Source of the DNA: an uncultured Bacteroidales bacterium
GTDB lineage: Bacteria > Bacteroidota > Bacteroidia > Bacteroidales > UBA932
Direction: 5' to 3'
NCBI GenBank assembly: GCA_944322585.1
Contig: CALUPB010000001.1
Coordinates: 124,001-188,000, forward strand
DNA: 64,000 nucleotides
Position numbers and translations under genes: made by a program. The notes under the pieces are model-generated. The model had not been told where the DNA came from and ran no database searches. It worked only from the letters and a program-made list of their open reading frames with translations. Of this stretch, positions 45,191 to 53,099 are shown in pieces (the stretch's first letter is position 1; each line of letters starts with the position of its first letter).

Positions 45191-45955
45191 TCAGCCGCCC
45201 AAGACGAAACTGTCGGCATCGTCAAGGACAGGGAAACTCCGTCTGGCCTCATCCAGCAGATCTGTATCCACCTCCACTGTCACGCTGCTTTCCACGCCGT
45301 CCGGACACCCGGCCACTGCCTTTCCGGACGGGTCAAGGAACACTGTCCCTCCCCCATATCCATTACAGGGATCGCTCCCGCATCTGTTCACTCCGGCGAC
45401 ATAGCACTGGTTCTCGATGGCGCGTGCCCGAAGAAGCTGCTTCCATGCATATGCCCGTTGCACGGGCCAGTTCGCCACATATATTATCATGTCATAGTCG
45501 CCCCTGTTCCTCGACCAGACGGGAAAACGCAGGTCATAGCATATCTCGGGGAGAATCCGCAGGCCCCCGAACGTCACCACCACCCGTTCCTCTCCGCGTG
45601 TAAACTTCAGATGCTCTCCTCCGTATGTGAAAAGATGCCTTTTGTCATAACTGACACATTTCCCGTCCGGGAACACGAAACAGAAACGGTTGAAATATTT
45701 CCCGTCCTCCTCTATCGCTATACTGCCGGCAATGGCGCATCCGTATCCGGAAGCCTGTTCCTTCATCCATTCGAGAGTCACGGACGGAAGACGCTCGGCA
45801 ACGCCTTCAGGCCCGGTGCAGAAACCCGTGGAAAACATCTCCGGGAAAACATACAGGTCAGAACCTGCATTTTCCCGGAATACCTGCGCATTCCTGCGCA
45901 TGTTGGCCTCCGGATCCGCCCATATTATGTCTCTCTGCAACAATGTTATTTTCAT
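45191..45955 (-). CDS. Nitrilase-superfamily amidase (omega-amidase-like)
   Basis: 254 residues from ATG 45955 (MKITLLQRD); the frame extends back to 45994. The Glu-Lys-Cys triad is visible: Glu in DLYVFPEMFSTGF, Lys in SYDKRHLF and Cys in LPEICYDLRFPVW. It resembles YafV/omega-amidases, which hydrolyse 2-oxoglutaramate-type amides left by glutamine transaminases. Next to an aminotransferase and IorAB this fits removal of the transamination by-product, though other carboxamides are possible. 56 bp upstream of iorA. Confidence 0.88.
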   Translation of the reverse strand: MKITLLQRDIIWADPEANMRRNAQVFRENAGSDLYVFPEMFSTGFCTGPEGVAERLPSVTLEWMKEQASGYGCAIAGSIAIEEDGKYFNRFCFVFPDGKCVSYDKRHLFTYGGEHLKFTRGEERVVVTFGGLRILPEICYDLRFPVWSRNRGDYDMIIYVANWPVQRAYAWKQLLRARAIENQCYVAGVNRCGSDPCNGYGGGTVFLDPSGKAVAGCPDGVESSVTVEVDTDLLDEARRSFPVLDDADSFVLGG

Positions 45956-45990
45956 GATTCCGAAAATTACGGCATATGCGGCACATGCCA

Positions 45991-46467
45991 TCATCCATTA
46001 AGTTTCTCTTCCATTATTGTCTTCTGGGGCACGAAGCCGCATTTCCTGTAGAATTCCATGGCCGGAGCGTTGCAGTTCCACACATTCAGCGTAAGGCTGC
46101 CGCATCCGGACTTCACTGCAAGTTCCCTGGCGGCATGGTACAGGGCCTTGCCGATACCCTTGCCCCTGAAACGCTCATCCACGCACAGATCATCGATATA
46201 CAGAGTCTTGCTGTCATGCAGGATATTGTCATCCCTCACCTCCTTGAAGACACAGAATGCATACCCCATAAGGACATCGTCATCATCGGCGGCGGCCAGC
46301 ACCGGAGTCCTTTCATCATCGAGGATGTCCGCCAGCTGACGTGCGGAATACTTCTTCGTCCCCGCCCTGAATATGTCGGGCCTGCCTTCATGGTGTATCC
46401 TGCATACCTGATACAGCAGTTCATCTATCCTGCCCATGTCCTTTTTAAGTGCTCTGCGAATTGTCAT
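45991..46467 (-). CDS. GNAT-family N-acetyltransferase
   Basis: 158 residues. GNAT core: LMGYAFCVFKEV, then LYIDDLCVDERFRGKGIGKALY (acetyl-CoA loop R-x-x-G-x-G) and LTLNVWNCNAPAMEFYRKCGF. It is the first gene of the nine-gene operon, just behind the promoter at 46487-46517. The acceptor substrate is unknown, and a protein or amine acetyltransferase are both possible. 35 bp before the nitrilase. Confidence 0.88.
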   Translation of the reverse strand: MTIRRALKKDMGRIDELLYQVCRIHHEGRPDIFRAGTKKYSARQLADILDDERTPVLAAADDDDVLMGYAFCVFKEVRDDNILHDSKTLYIDDLCVDERFRGKGIGKALYHAARELAVKSGCGSLTLNVWNCNAPAMEFYRKCGFVPQKTIMEEKLNG

Positions 46468-46486
46468 GTCCGGAATTTTTATCTTC

Positions 46487-46517
46487 CAAATTTATAAAAT
46501 TAAATTCAGAATTTCAA
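46487..46517 (-). promoter_or_regulatory. Promoter of the nine-gene aromatic 2-oxoacid operon
   Basis: On the minus strand, TTG (complement of 46515-46517), a 20-bp spacer and TAAATTTG (46494-46487) fit the consensus. Predicted start about 46482, 15 nt before the GNAT ATG. Confidence 0.7.
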
Positions 46518-46913
46518 CCGTACATAAAATCATTGAATCCGATCCTGTGAAAAAGGCGGCCGTATCCGGACTGTCCTTAACTGTCGTGTTAATATCTGAA
46601 AGCCGGGCCGGATTTGTCAAATGCAAGATTTGCACAAAACCATTACAGAATGTAACCGGACGATATCAAAATCGCAGTTTCGTTATATAACCTCCTGACA
46701 AAAACGACACGGCTCCATACATTTTAAGGCGTCTTGCACAATAAGATGCCTTATAATTCCATTAAAAAATACAATATTTTTTCTGTTGATAATTTTTTTC
46801 TGCGGGACTTGCATCTGTATTGTCATTGCAAATTGATAGCAGACATTCATAAATTTGACTTTTTCCAATTTGGGAAAATTTTAAAAATCGGTAATAATCT
46901 GTAATTTATAGCA

Positions 46914-46923
46914 CCCCCCCCCC
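46914..46923. repeat. C10 homopolymer upstream of the fimbrial operon
   Basis: Ten consecutive C, about 10 bp upstream of the presumed -33 element and about 125 bp before the first fimbrial ATG. Length changes here would alter promoter-upstream spacing. Confidence 0.95.
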
Positions 46924-46933
46924 GTAAAATTTC

Positions 46934-46964
46934 TTGCATAATTTAAAATTATTGTCTTATTTTG
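46934..46964 (+). promoter_or_regulatory. Possible promoter of the fimbrial operon
   Basis: TTGC at 46934 and TATTTTG at 46958-46964 resemble the Bacteroidetes elements, but the -7 box is one base short of TAnnTTTG and the spacing is long (about 21-23 bp). It is the best candidate between the C10 run and ATG 47048. Confidence 0.35.
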
Positions 46965-47047
46965 CTGGCTCAATCAATATCTGCATCGATTGATCCACTG
47001 CATGATACTGAAGCGTTTTTCAGGCAAAAACAGCTACTGAAGTGTGT

Positions 47048-47659
47048 ATGTTTAACTTTTTAAGCCATTCCGGCTGTTTAAAAAGAATTTTTGCCGTTAT
47101 CATTGGTGCGGCAATATGGTGTGCAGCTGACAGTGTACCAGTGTATGCCCAGAAGGTTGCGGTAAAGACCAACCTCCTGTATGACGCCACTGCCACTGTC
47201 AATGCCGGGCTGGAAATTGCTCTCGCCCCCAAATGGACACTGGACATATCCGGGAACTACAATGCCTGGGACTTCAGCGGAGACCGGAAATGGAAGCATT
47301 TCCTGGTGCAGCCGGAAGCGAGATACTGGCTATGCGAAAAATTCAACGGTCACTTCTTCGGCCTTCATCTTCACGGGGGCGAATTCAACGTAGGGAATGT
47401 CCATACCCCGTTCAATCTTTTCGGGGACTGCAGCAGTGAAAGACATGAAGGATGGTATTACGGTGCCGGCGTAAGCTACGGCTACCAGTGGGTGCTTGGC
47501 AAGAGATGGAATTTCGAACTGAGCGCCGGAATAGGCTATGTCGGCGCTGACTACGGCAGATATGAAAGTCCGAGATGCGGGGCATACCGCGGTCCTGACC
47601 ATCATGATTATTTCGGCCCGACAAAGGCATCCATCACATTCATTTATATAATAAGATAG
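47048..47659 (+). CDS. DUF3575 outer-membrane protein of the fimbrial operon
   Basis: 203 residues from ATG 47048; the upstream extension uses a GTG at 47042. A signal peptide (IFAVIIGAAIWCAADS) ends near VYAQ. The mature chain has alternating beta strands (VAVKTNLLYDATATVNAGLE; WTLDISGNYNAWDF; YYGAGVSYGYQW) as in DUF3575 small barrels. In Bacteroidales this family heads fimbrial operons together with a DUF3868 protein. Probably an outer-membrane assembly or anchoring component. It ends 4 bp before the next gene. Confidence 0.85.
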   Translation: MFNFLSHSGCLKRIFAVIIGAAIWCAADSVPVYAQKVAVKTNLLYDATATVNAGLEIALAPKWTLDISGNYNAWDFSGDRKWKHFLVQPEARYWLCEKFNGHFFGLHLHGGEFNVGNVHTPFNLFGDCSSERHEGWYYGAGVSYGYQWVLGKRWNFELSAGIGYVGADYGRYESPRCGAYRGPDHHDYFGPTKASITFIYIIR

Positions 47660-47663
47660 GGCG

Positions 47664-49382
47664 ATGAGACTGTACAATACCATAATGATGGCTATTGTGG
47701 CCTGTGCTGCGGTGCTTCTCCCATACGGCACAGCCGCCGCTGCCGCGTGCGGCGGCAATGACATGGAGCCAGCTGCGGCAGAAAGCCTGCGGCCGGGCAC
47801 GACAGACCCGGAAGACGGCGCCATCACCCTGACGGACGGTACGGGACGGGAGAAAAACGTCAGTTACCTCGATGCCATTCGGTTCGAGGACTTCGAACTG
47901 ATAAAAGACTTCAGCAATACTCTGCCAAAAGACACCCAGAATGTCTGGCTCAACATGAACATTGTCCTGGACAGCACGAGGATCAGGACACAGCATACTG
48001 TATCCCTCACGCCGGTGCTTGTCTCCGCGGACGGGAAAAGGGAGATGCCTTTCGGGACAATCATCATAGACGGGCGCACGCGCCACAAGGTTTTCCTCCG
48101 CAGGGACAGGCTGGACGGAAGCCAGCCGCAGAGGGACTCCGCCATGGCCATCATACAGAGGAAAAACGGCAAGATACAGGAATATTCCTATCTGTCATCC
48201 GTCCCGTACGGCAGCTGGATGCTCGGTGGGAAAGTGGAGATAAGAGAATGCGTAAAAGGCTGCGCTGACTGCGGGGAAGGGAAGTCGGAGTCGGTACTGG
48301 CCAGGCCTGTCCTGCCTGCATTCATCCCCCAGTGGCTGACAGGTCGGATAGAACCCGCACCGGAACCTGTAAAGAGAAGATCCGAAAGCCGGATTGCCCG
48401 GCTGCAGTTCAAATGGGACAGATATGACATACTCCCGTCACTTCAGGACAACGCACGGGAACTCAGCACGGTGACAGGCTCCATATCCCTTGTCCAGGGG
48501 AAGGACTACATCAAAATCACCGGAATATACGTGGCCGGCTTTGCCTCTCCCGAAGGCACGTGGGAATACAACATACGCCTGTCCCGCAACAGGGCACGGT
48601 CTTTCTCCGAATATATCGCAGCGCACAACGGAGTTGTGGACAGTCTGATGCATGTGGAGTGGAGCGGCGAGGACTGGAACGGTTTCAGGGAGCAGCTTGC
48701 AGCATCGGACTTCTCCAAGAAAGACGCCGTAATCGGGATCATAGACACGTACACGGAAGACAGGAACGAATGCGAACGCCGTATGATGGAAGTCCTGACA
48801 AGGGACGAGTATGTATGGCTGCTCAAGAACATTTATCCATATCTGCGCCACTGCACCTACAGGATAGAATACGATGTGAGGAACTTCGACCTCGGGGAAG
48901 CGAGAAAAATCATATACGAAAGGCCTCAGGACCTGAACCTCAGCGAGATGTACAAAGTGGCCGGCTCGTATGCGCCCGATTCCGGGGAATACGCACATGC
49001 AATGGACATGGCGGCAAAATACTATCCTGACGTTCCGGCAGTGATGAACGACAGGGCGCTGGAAGCACTTGAAACGGGTGACGCGGAAGCGGCGGCCGCA
49101 ATACTCTCCATCGTGGCGGACTGGCTTCCGGAAGATGCCGGTGCAGCCCCGGGAGACATGCCGGGCAACGGGGGGACAGCCGTGGGCGGCGGTCCGGAAA
49201 GCCGCAGCTCCGGCCTTACTGCGGAACAGGCAGAACTGATGAACACATTCGGGGTCGCCTGCGCACGTGCAGGGCAGTACGGAACTGCGCTGAAGGCCCT
49301 GGACACCGCCATGCAGGCCGGCAACGGGAACGCACGGCACAATCTCCAGCAGCTTTACGGCGTCATTGACCAGCTGGACTGA
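47664..49382 (+). CDS. DUF3868/OmpA-like fimbrial accessory protein
   Basis: 572 residues. The signal peptide ends near AAAA. An N-terminal DUF3868-like domain (FSNTLPKDTQNVWLNMNIVLDS; VFLRRDRLDG) is followed by an OmpA-like stretch (GFASPEGTWEYNIRLSRNRA) and a C-terminal TPR-like region (YAHAMDMAAKYY; TFGVACARAGQYGTALKAL). A Gly/Pro-rich insert at about 495-520 interrupts the TPR part. It probably contacts peptidoglycan and helps place fimbriae. Coupled to the DUF3575 gene. Confidence 0.82.
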   Translation: MRLYNTIMMAIVACAAVLLPYGTAAAAACGGNDMEPAAAESLRPGTTDPEDGAITLTDGTGREKNVSYLDAIRFEDFELIKDFSNTLPKDTQNVWLNMNIVLDSTRIRTQHTVSLTPVLVSADGKREMPFGTIIIDGRTRHKVFLRRDRLDGSQPQRDSAMAIIQRKNGKIQEYSYLSSVPYGSWMLGGKVEIRECVKGCADCGEGKSESVLARPVLPAFIPQWLTGRIEPAPEPVKRRSESRIARLQFKWDRYDILPSLQDNARELSTVTGSISLVQGKDYIKITGIYVAGFASPEGTWEYNIRLSRNRARSFSEYIAAHNGVVDSLMHVEWSGEDWNGFREQLAASDFSKKDAVIGIIDTYTEDRNECERRMMEVLTRDEYVWLLKNIYPYLRHCTYRIEYDVRNFDLGEARKIIYERPQDLNLSEMYKVAGSYAPDSGEYAHAMDMAAKYYPDVPAVMNDRALEALETGDAEAAAAILSIVADWLPEDAGAAPGDMPGNGGTAVGGGPESRSSGLTAEQAELMNTFGVACARAGQYGTALKALDTAMQAGNGNARHNLQQLYGVIDQLD

Positions 49383-49420
49383 ACAGACAATTAAACAACA
49401 ACTAAATTCATAACAGCATC

Positions 49421-50926
49421 ATGAAAAAATCAACCTTTATCGCGACACTCGCGACTGCAGCCCTCGCACTTGCAGGCTGCAACAAGGAGCAGGCCGGAAC
49501 TCCTGCTGCCGATCCCGATGCAGGGACAAAATCCATCACTGTCACCATCAACGGGGCAGGTGTAGCCAGCAAGGCCGCCATCAGCGGATCTGATGAATAT
49601 GAAGAAAATACACATGATTTCAACACAGTGGACATCTATTTCACCAACGCAAACGATGTAGTCATAGTCGGAAGGCGTGTTGAAAAAGGTGAGACTGATG
49701 AATGGAACAGCCTTGTAGGGAACAACAGCAGCGCAGGTGTCCGCTACGTAGGGCTTGAAGGGGTCAGCAGGGTATATGTGGTGGCCAATGCAACAGGTGA
49801 AAAAATCGCTGACGGCGCGAACCTCAACACATTCATCCTGAATCTCGAAAACTATGCCGCCAATGTGGAGCAGAACACAATCCCGTACGTAGGAGGCGAT
49901 GAGGAGATCACTCCGCTGCAGGACGAGATCCTTGACGGTGTCGGAGCCACTGTCGACCCTACAACCGGAGAGGCCGCCACACCGGAAGAAGGCCAGCAGT
50001 ATTATACAGCCGACGTGACTGTACGTCCGGTAATCTCAAGGCTCCAGATCAAGAAGATTTCCGTAGTGACTTCAGGTGAGCTCGAGATAGACGGCTCGGA
50101 AATCGGGGAGGCCTACAATGGCAAGAAGTATCTCGTAAAATGGGAAGGTTTTGCCCCTGTCCTCGGCGGTATCTACATGTCCAACATCTACGGGGCATGG
50201 CAGCCGGTGCCGGCAAATACTGCAGCCACTGACTTCTTCTCGACTCCGACCGGACAGGAAGGCATATCAGAGGGCAAATGGGCTGACGGCAGCGGCATCG
50301 GAACCGACATCAATGTGGAGAATGTAACATGGTACAGCAACTGGAACTCCGGGACAAGCGAATATGACGAACTGTTCGGAGCTGATCCTGTTGCGGAGTC
50401 AAGCAAATCCGTATATTTCGACGGAACTGATGCAGGCAGATGCGTACCGTTCAACTTCCTGGTCAACTATGACGTACGTGCAGAGGGAGAAGACATTGCC
50501 GCCTCACCGGCACTTAACATGAATGAACCGCATTTCCATTTCCAGTTCCAGTATGAAAATCCTGCTTCCTCCGGATATGCATACCACGCCTACGACATCA
50601 CCGACGGCAGTGAGCCAAGTGACGCGAACGAGATCAAGCCGGACGGCAATGACCAGAATCTTTACCAGGCTCTTGTCAAGGACTTCGTGTTCGAAGTGAC
50701 TGTGGGCAACCTCTACTACGCCAACATCGTGCAGTTCAACAATGCAGCAACCTCCGGCACAAAGGTAGACATCAAACCGGCCAAGATCTACAACATGGAT
50801 GAGGTTGTCATCAACCCATACAACCTCACCACCGGTACAGTCAAACCGCAGGATGAACGCAATGTCATCGTTTATGTTACAGTCGTCGATTTCGACAATA
50901 TAACGGTATATCCGTCATTCGAATAA
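49421..50926 (+). CDS. Major fimbrial subunit (Mfa1/FimA-type fimbrillin)
   Basis: 501-residue lipoprotein precursor (MKKSTFIATL, lipobox LAGC, Cys19). The N-terminal fimbrillin domain has ITVTINGAGVASKAA, a VYVVANATGEK strand and NTIPYVGG. The C-terminal part contains the long YFDGTDAGRCVPFNFLVNYD segment and the closing NVIVYVTVVDFDNITVYPSFE, typical of Mfa1-like subunits. Family knowledge: such subunits are lipidated, cleaved by an Arg/Lys gingipain-like protease and polymerised by strand exchange. It is the stalk candidate of the operon, followed by the FimB/Mfa2 anchor. Confidence 0.88.
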   Translation: MKKSTFIATLATAALALAGCNKEQAGTPAADPDAGTKSITVTINGAGVASKAAISGSDEYEENTHDFNTVDIYFTNANDVVIVGRRVEKGETDEWNSLVGNNSSAGVRYVGLEGVSRVYVVANATGEKIADGANLNTFILNLENYAANVEQNTIPYVGGDEEITPLQDEILDGVGATVDPTTGEAATPEEGQQYYTADVTVRPVISRLQIKKISVVTSGELEIDGSEIGEAYNGKKYLVKWEGFAPVLGGIYMSNIYGAWQPVPANTAATDFFSTPTGQEGISEGKWADGSGIGTDINVENVTWYSNWNSGTSEYDELFGADPVAESSKSVYFDGTDAGRCVPFNFLVNYDVRAEGEDIAASPALNMNEPHFHFQFQYENPASSGYAYHAYDITDGSEPSDANEIKPDGNDQNLYQALVKDFVFEVTVGNLYYANIVQFNNAATSGTKVDIKPAKIYNMDEVVINPYNLTTGTVKPQDERNVIVYVTVVDFDNITVYPSFE

Positions 50927-51033
50927 CAGACAATATCCGTGCTGTCCGGACGGACAATGCCGGACAGCACTTGAAAACAAAAACATACTGTTTGCAGACT
51001 GCAATATAACCGGATTTCCAGAACACTGATATA

Positions 51034-51939
51034 ATGTCAATATTCAAACATATAGCGATAGTCACTCTTGCGCTGTCATTTGTATCATGCAGCATCCGTG
51101 ACGACCGGAGCGACTGTAGCGGAGATGTATTCCTGCATTTCATCTACAATGGCGACGGTGACACGGATATCTTCCCGTCGAAGATAATGTGCGTGAATAT
51201 GTATGTTTATTCGACAGACAACGGCACGTTCCATTCGGAATACTCGTTCGACAAACAGGCTCTGGATGCCGTTCAAGGCACGCATCTCATGCTTCCTCCA
51301 GGCTCCTACAGGATAGTATGCTGGGGAAATGCCGGCGAACTTTCCACAATAGACAAGAGCTGGGGTACAGGCCATATTGCAGAACCTGCATATTTCAACA
51401 GTTCCGCAGATTACTCCGGAACAGATCCGTTGTACTGTAGTATACTGGATCTGACTGTTCCTGAAACTCTGCAGGATGTGGAAGAGACCTGCTATTTCGC
51501 AGGTTCTCACATAAAGATGAAAGTAAAGCTTGACGGTTTTGCTGATCTTGTCGACATGGCAGACGGAGAAAAGATCGGGGTATCTTTGGTACATGAGGGA
51601 TGTCCCGTTGCTACTGATTTCTCCAACGTGCCTTTCGATGAGAGATGCGAAGTCGTCCCGCCAATACAGCCCGATCCAAATGACGCTGACGCATACATAC
51701 TCTCCTATAACGTATTCCGGTTCACGGAAGATGATCCTCTTAACCGTCTGTCCGTCCGTTATGAAGACGGAAGGGAGATGTATGCCGTATCTCTGAAGAA
51801 TTTTATCGGCAGATACGGAATACAGATAACGGGCAGGCACGAAATAACAGTGCCGGTCAAGATAACCTATTCCCCTGTCGGTATTACTGTTGTCGGCTGG
51901 GACATAGAAGAAGTCGACCCGGGATTTGACAAAGATTAA
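51034..51939 (+). CDS. FimB/Mfa2-family fimbrial anchor lipoprotein
   Basis: 301 residues, lipobox SFVSC (Cys19). The mature N-terminus has the family-typical CSGDVFLHFIYNGDGDTD, LPPGSYRIVCWGN and a mid-chain VFRFTEDDPLNRLSV. FimB/Mfa2 proteins cap the base of the fimbria and set its length. It follows the major subunit, as in Porphyromonas mfa1-mfa2. Confidence 0.86.
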   Translation: MSIFKHIAIVTLALSFVSCSIRDDRSDCSGDVFLHFIYNGDGDTDIFPSKIMCVNMYVYSTDNGTFHSEYSFDKQALDAVQGTHLMLPPGSYRIVCWGNAGELSTIDKSWGTGHIAEPAYFNSSADYSGTDPLYCSILDLTVPETLQDVEETCYFAGSHIKMKVKLDGFADLVDMADGEKIGVSLVHEGCPVATDFSNVPFDERCEVVPPIQPDPNDADAYILSYNVFRFTEDDPLNRLSVRYEDGREMYAVSLKNFIGRYGIQITGRHEITVPVKITYSPVGITVVGWDIEEVDPGFDKD

Positions 51940-51967
51940 CTGACAAAAGTCCTGACAATAAAACATC

Positions 51968-53083
51968 ATGACAAGGCAAAGAATTAACGGCAGTACGACA
52001 TGGAAGAAAGTTTCCGGAGTTTTCATGACTCCGGCTGTACTTGCCGTTGCCATTCTGCTGTCACTGTCCGGATGCAGTAAGGAGAAGTATGCCGTTCCTG
52101 CCGGAACATGGCACGGCGGTCCTGCCAATGTCATGCTTGTACTGGGTTCTCCTTCTGTCAAATCAGGAGAAGACTACAACAGTATTCACTCAATACGAAT
52201 CTATGCTTTCCGCAACGGATCAGACAACACGGCGCCCGTAGGGTACTTCTATAATGAGGACATAAGCGGTGAAGGTCCTTTCTACTGCCCGATCGACCTC
52301 AAGGAAAGCGGTTCACTTGATTTCCTCGTGCTCCTGAATGACAACCGCATCGAGACAGGAGATTTCAATGTCCGCGACGAAAACACCACAAGATCACAGC
52401 TCGAAGACATAACTTTTACCGGTATTGACAGAGGTGAGAATGACGGCATCGGCCCCATTGTTCCTATGTGCAACGAAAGGATAACCGGGGCAGGCATCGA
52501 TGCCAACAATTTCACATTCACGGTAGAGGAAAATTCCGACTGGCAGATCATTCCGGTGGATGTGAAACGGTCGGTTGGCAAGGCCATACTCAAACTTGCC
52601 AAAAGTGGAGAAATTGATGTAAATGTCACTAACGTCTCCCTCAGTAAAGGTCCAATGACAGCTCCGCTTGTATTGCAAGACGATGTAATCAATGCCACAG
52701 GCTATTACTACGGAACAAATAACAACAGTGAAACCCTGATAGACTTGAATACGGCAGTAGAACTGGCAGACGGGGAACCGGCAAACATTGCGGAGACTCT
52801 TCTCCTCCCGAACCCTTACGGCTCGTCCCACGCAGACCGGTTTGAGGCAGAAGACAACAACTACGATAGCGTGGACAGGACATACCGCCTTGACATAACC
52901 TACACAGTCCGCCCTCACGACACAAGCCAGACGACAACGACGACAAAGACCGTCTTCCTGCCACAAGTCAGAGCCAACGAAAATCTCATCATCGAAGGCA
53001 CCATCAGCAGCAGGGTAACATCGTCATTTGAGATTGTAGCAACTGCATGGACAGAAAAAGACATGTCGATTACATTCGATTGA
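51968..53083 (+). CDS. Minor fimbrial (tip/adaptor) lipoprotein
   Basis: 371 residues; an N-terminal extension precedes a hydrophobic stretch and lipobox LSGC (about Cys36). Fimbrillin-type strands include IHSIRIYAFRNGSD and LDFLVLLNDN, with a C-terminal VRANENLIIEGTI and a final A-type strand FEIVATAWTEKDM. It lies between the anchor and the large DUF4906 protein, where FimC/Mfa3-type adaptor subunits are found. Specific role inferred from position. Confidence 0.78.
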   Translation: MTRQRINGSTTWKKVSGVFMTPAVLAVAILLSLSGCSKEKYAVPAGTWHGGPANVMLVLGSPSVKSGEDYNSIHSIRIYAFRNGSDNTAPVGYFYNEDISGEGPFYCPIDLKESGSLDFLVLLNDNRIETGDFNVRDENTTRSQLEDITFTGIDRGENDGIGPIVPMCNERITGAGIDANNFTFTVEENSDWQIIPVDVKRSVGKAILKLAKSGEIDVNVTNVSLSKGPMTAPLVLQDDVINATGYYYGTNNNSETLIDLNTAVELADGEPANIAETLLLPNPYGSSHADRFEAEDNNYDSVDRTYRLDITYTVRPHDTSQTTTTTKTVFLPQVRANENLIIEGTISSRVTSSFEIVATAWTEKDMSITFD

Positions 53084-53099
53084 CATCGCAACTGAAAAA

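Larger units (their letters stand above)
46518..47047. other. AT-rich intergenic region between divergent operons
   Basis: This 530-bp region has no convincing gene. It holds a hairpin at 46725-46753 (TAAGGC.TCTT/AAGA.GCCTTA), a C10 run at 46914-46923, a promoter-like TTG...TATTTTG pair at 46934-46964 pointing right, and an inverted repeat TCAATC/GATTGA at 46970-46993 in the predicted leader of the fimbrial operon. A 61-codon frame (46683-46868, minus) spans the hairpin and matches nothing I know. Confidence 0.6.

Noticed and set aside
46683-46868. 61-codon minus-strand frame in the fimbrial upstream region
   Set aside because: It spans a hairpin in an AT-rich intergenic region and matches no known family. 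Most likely a chance frame.
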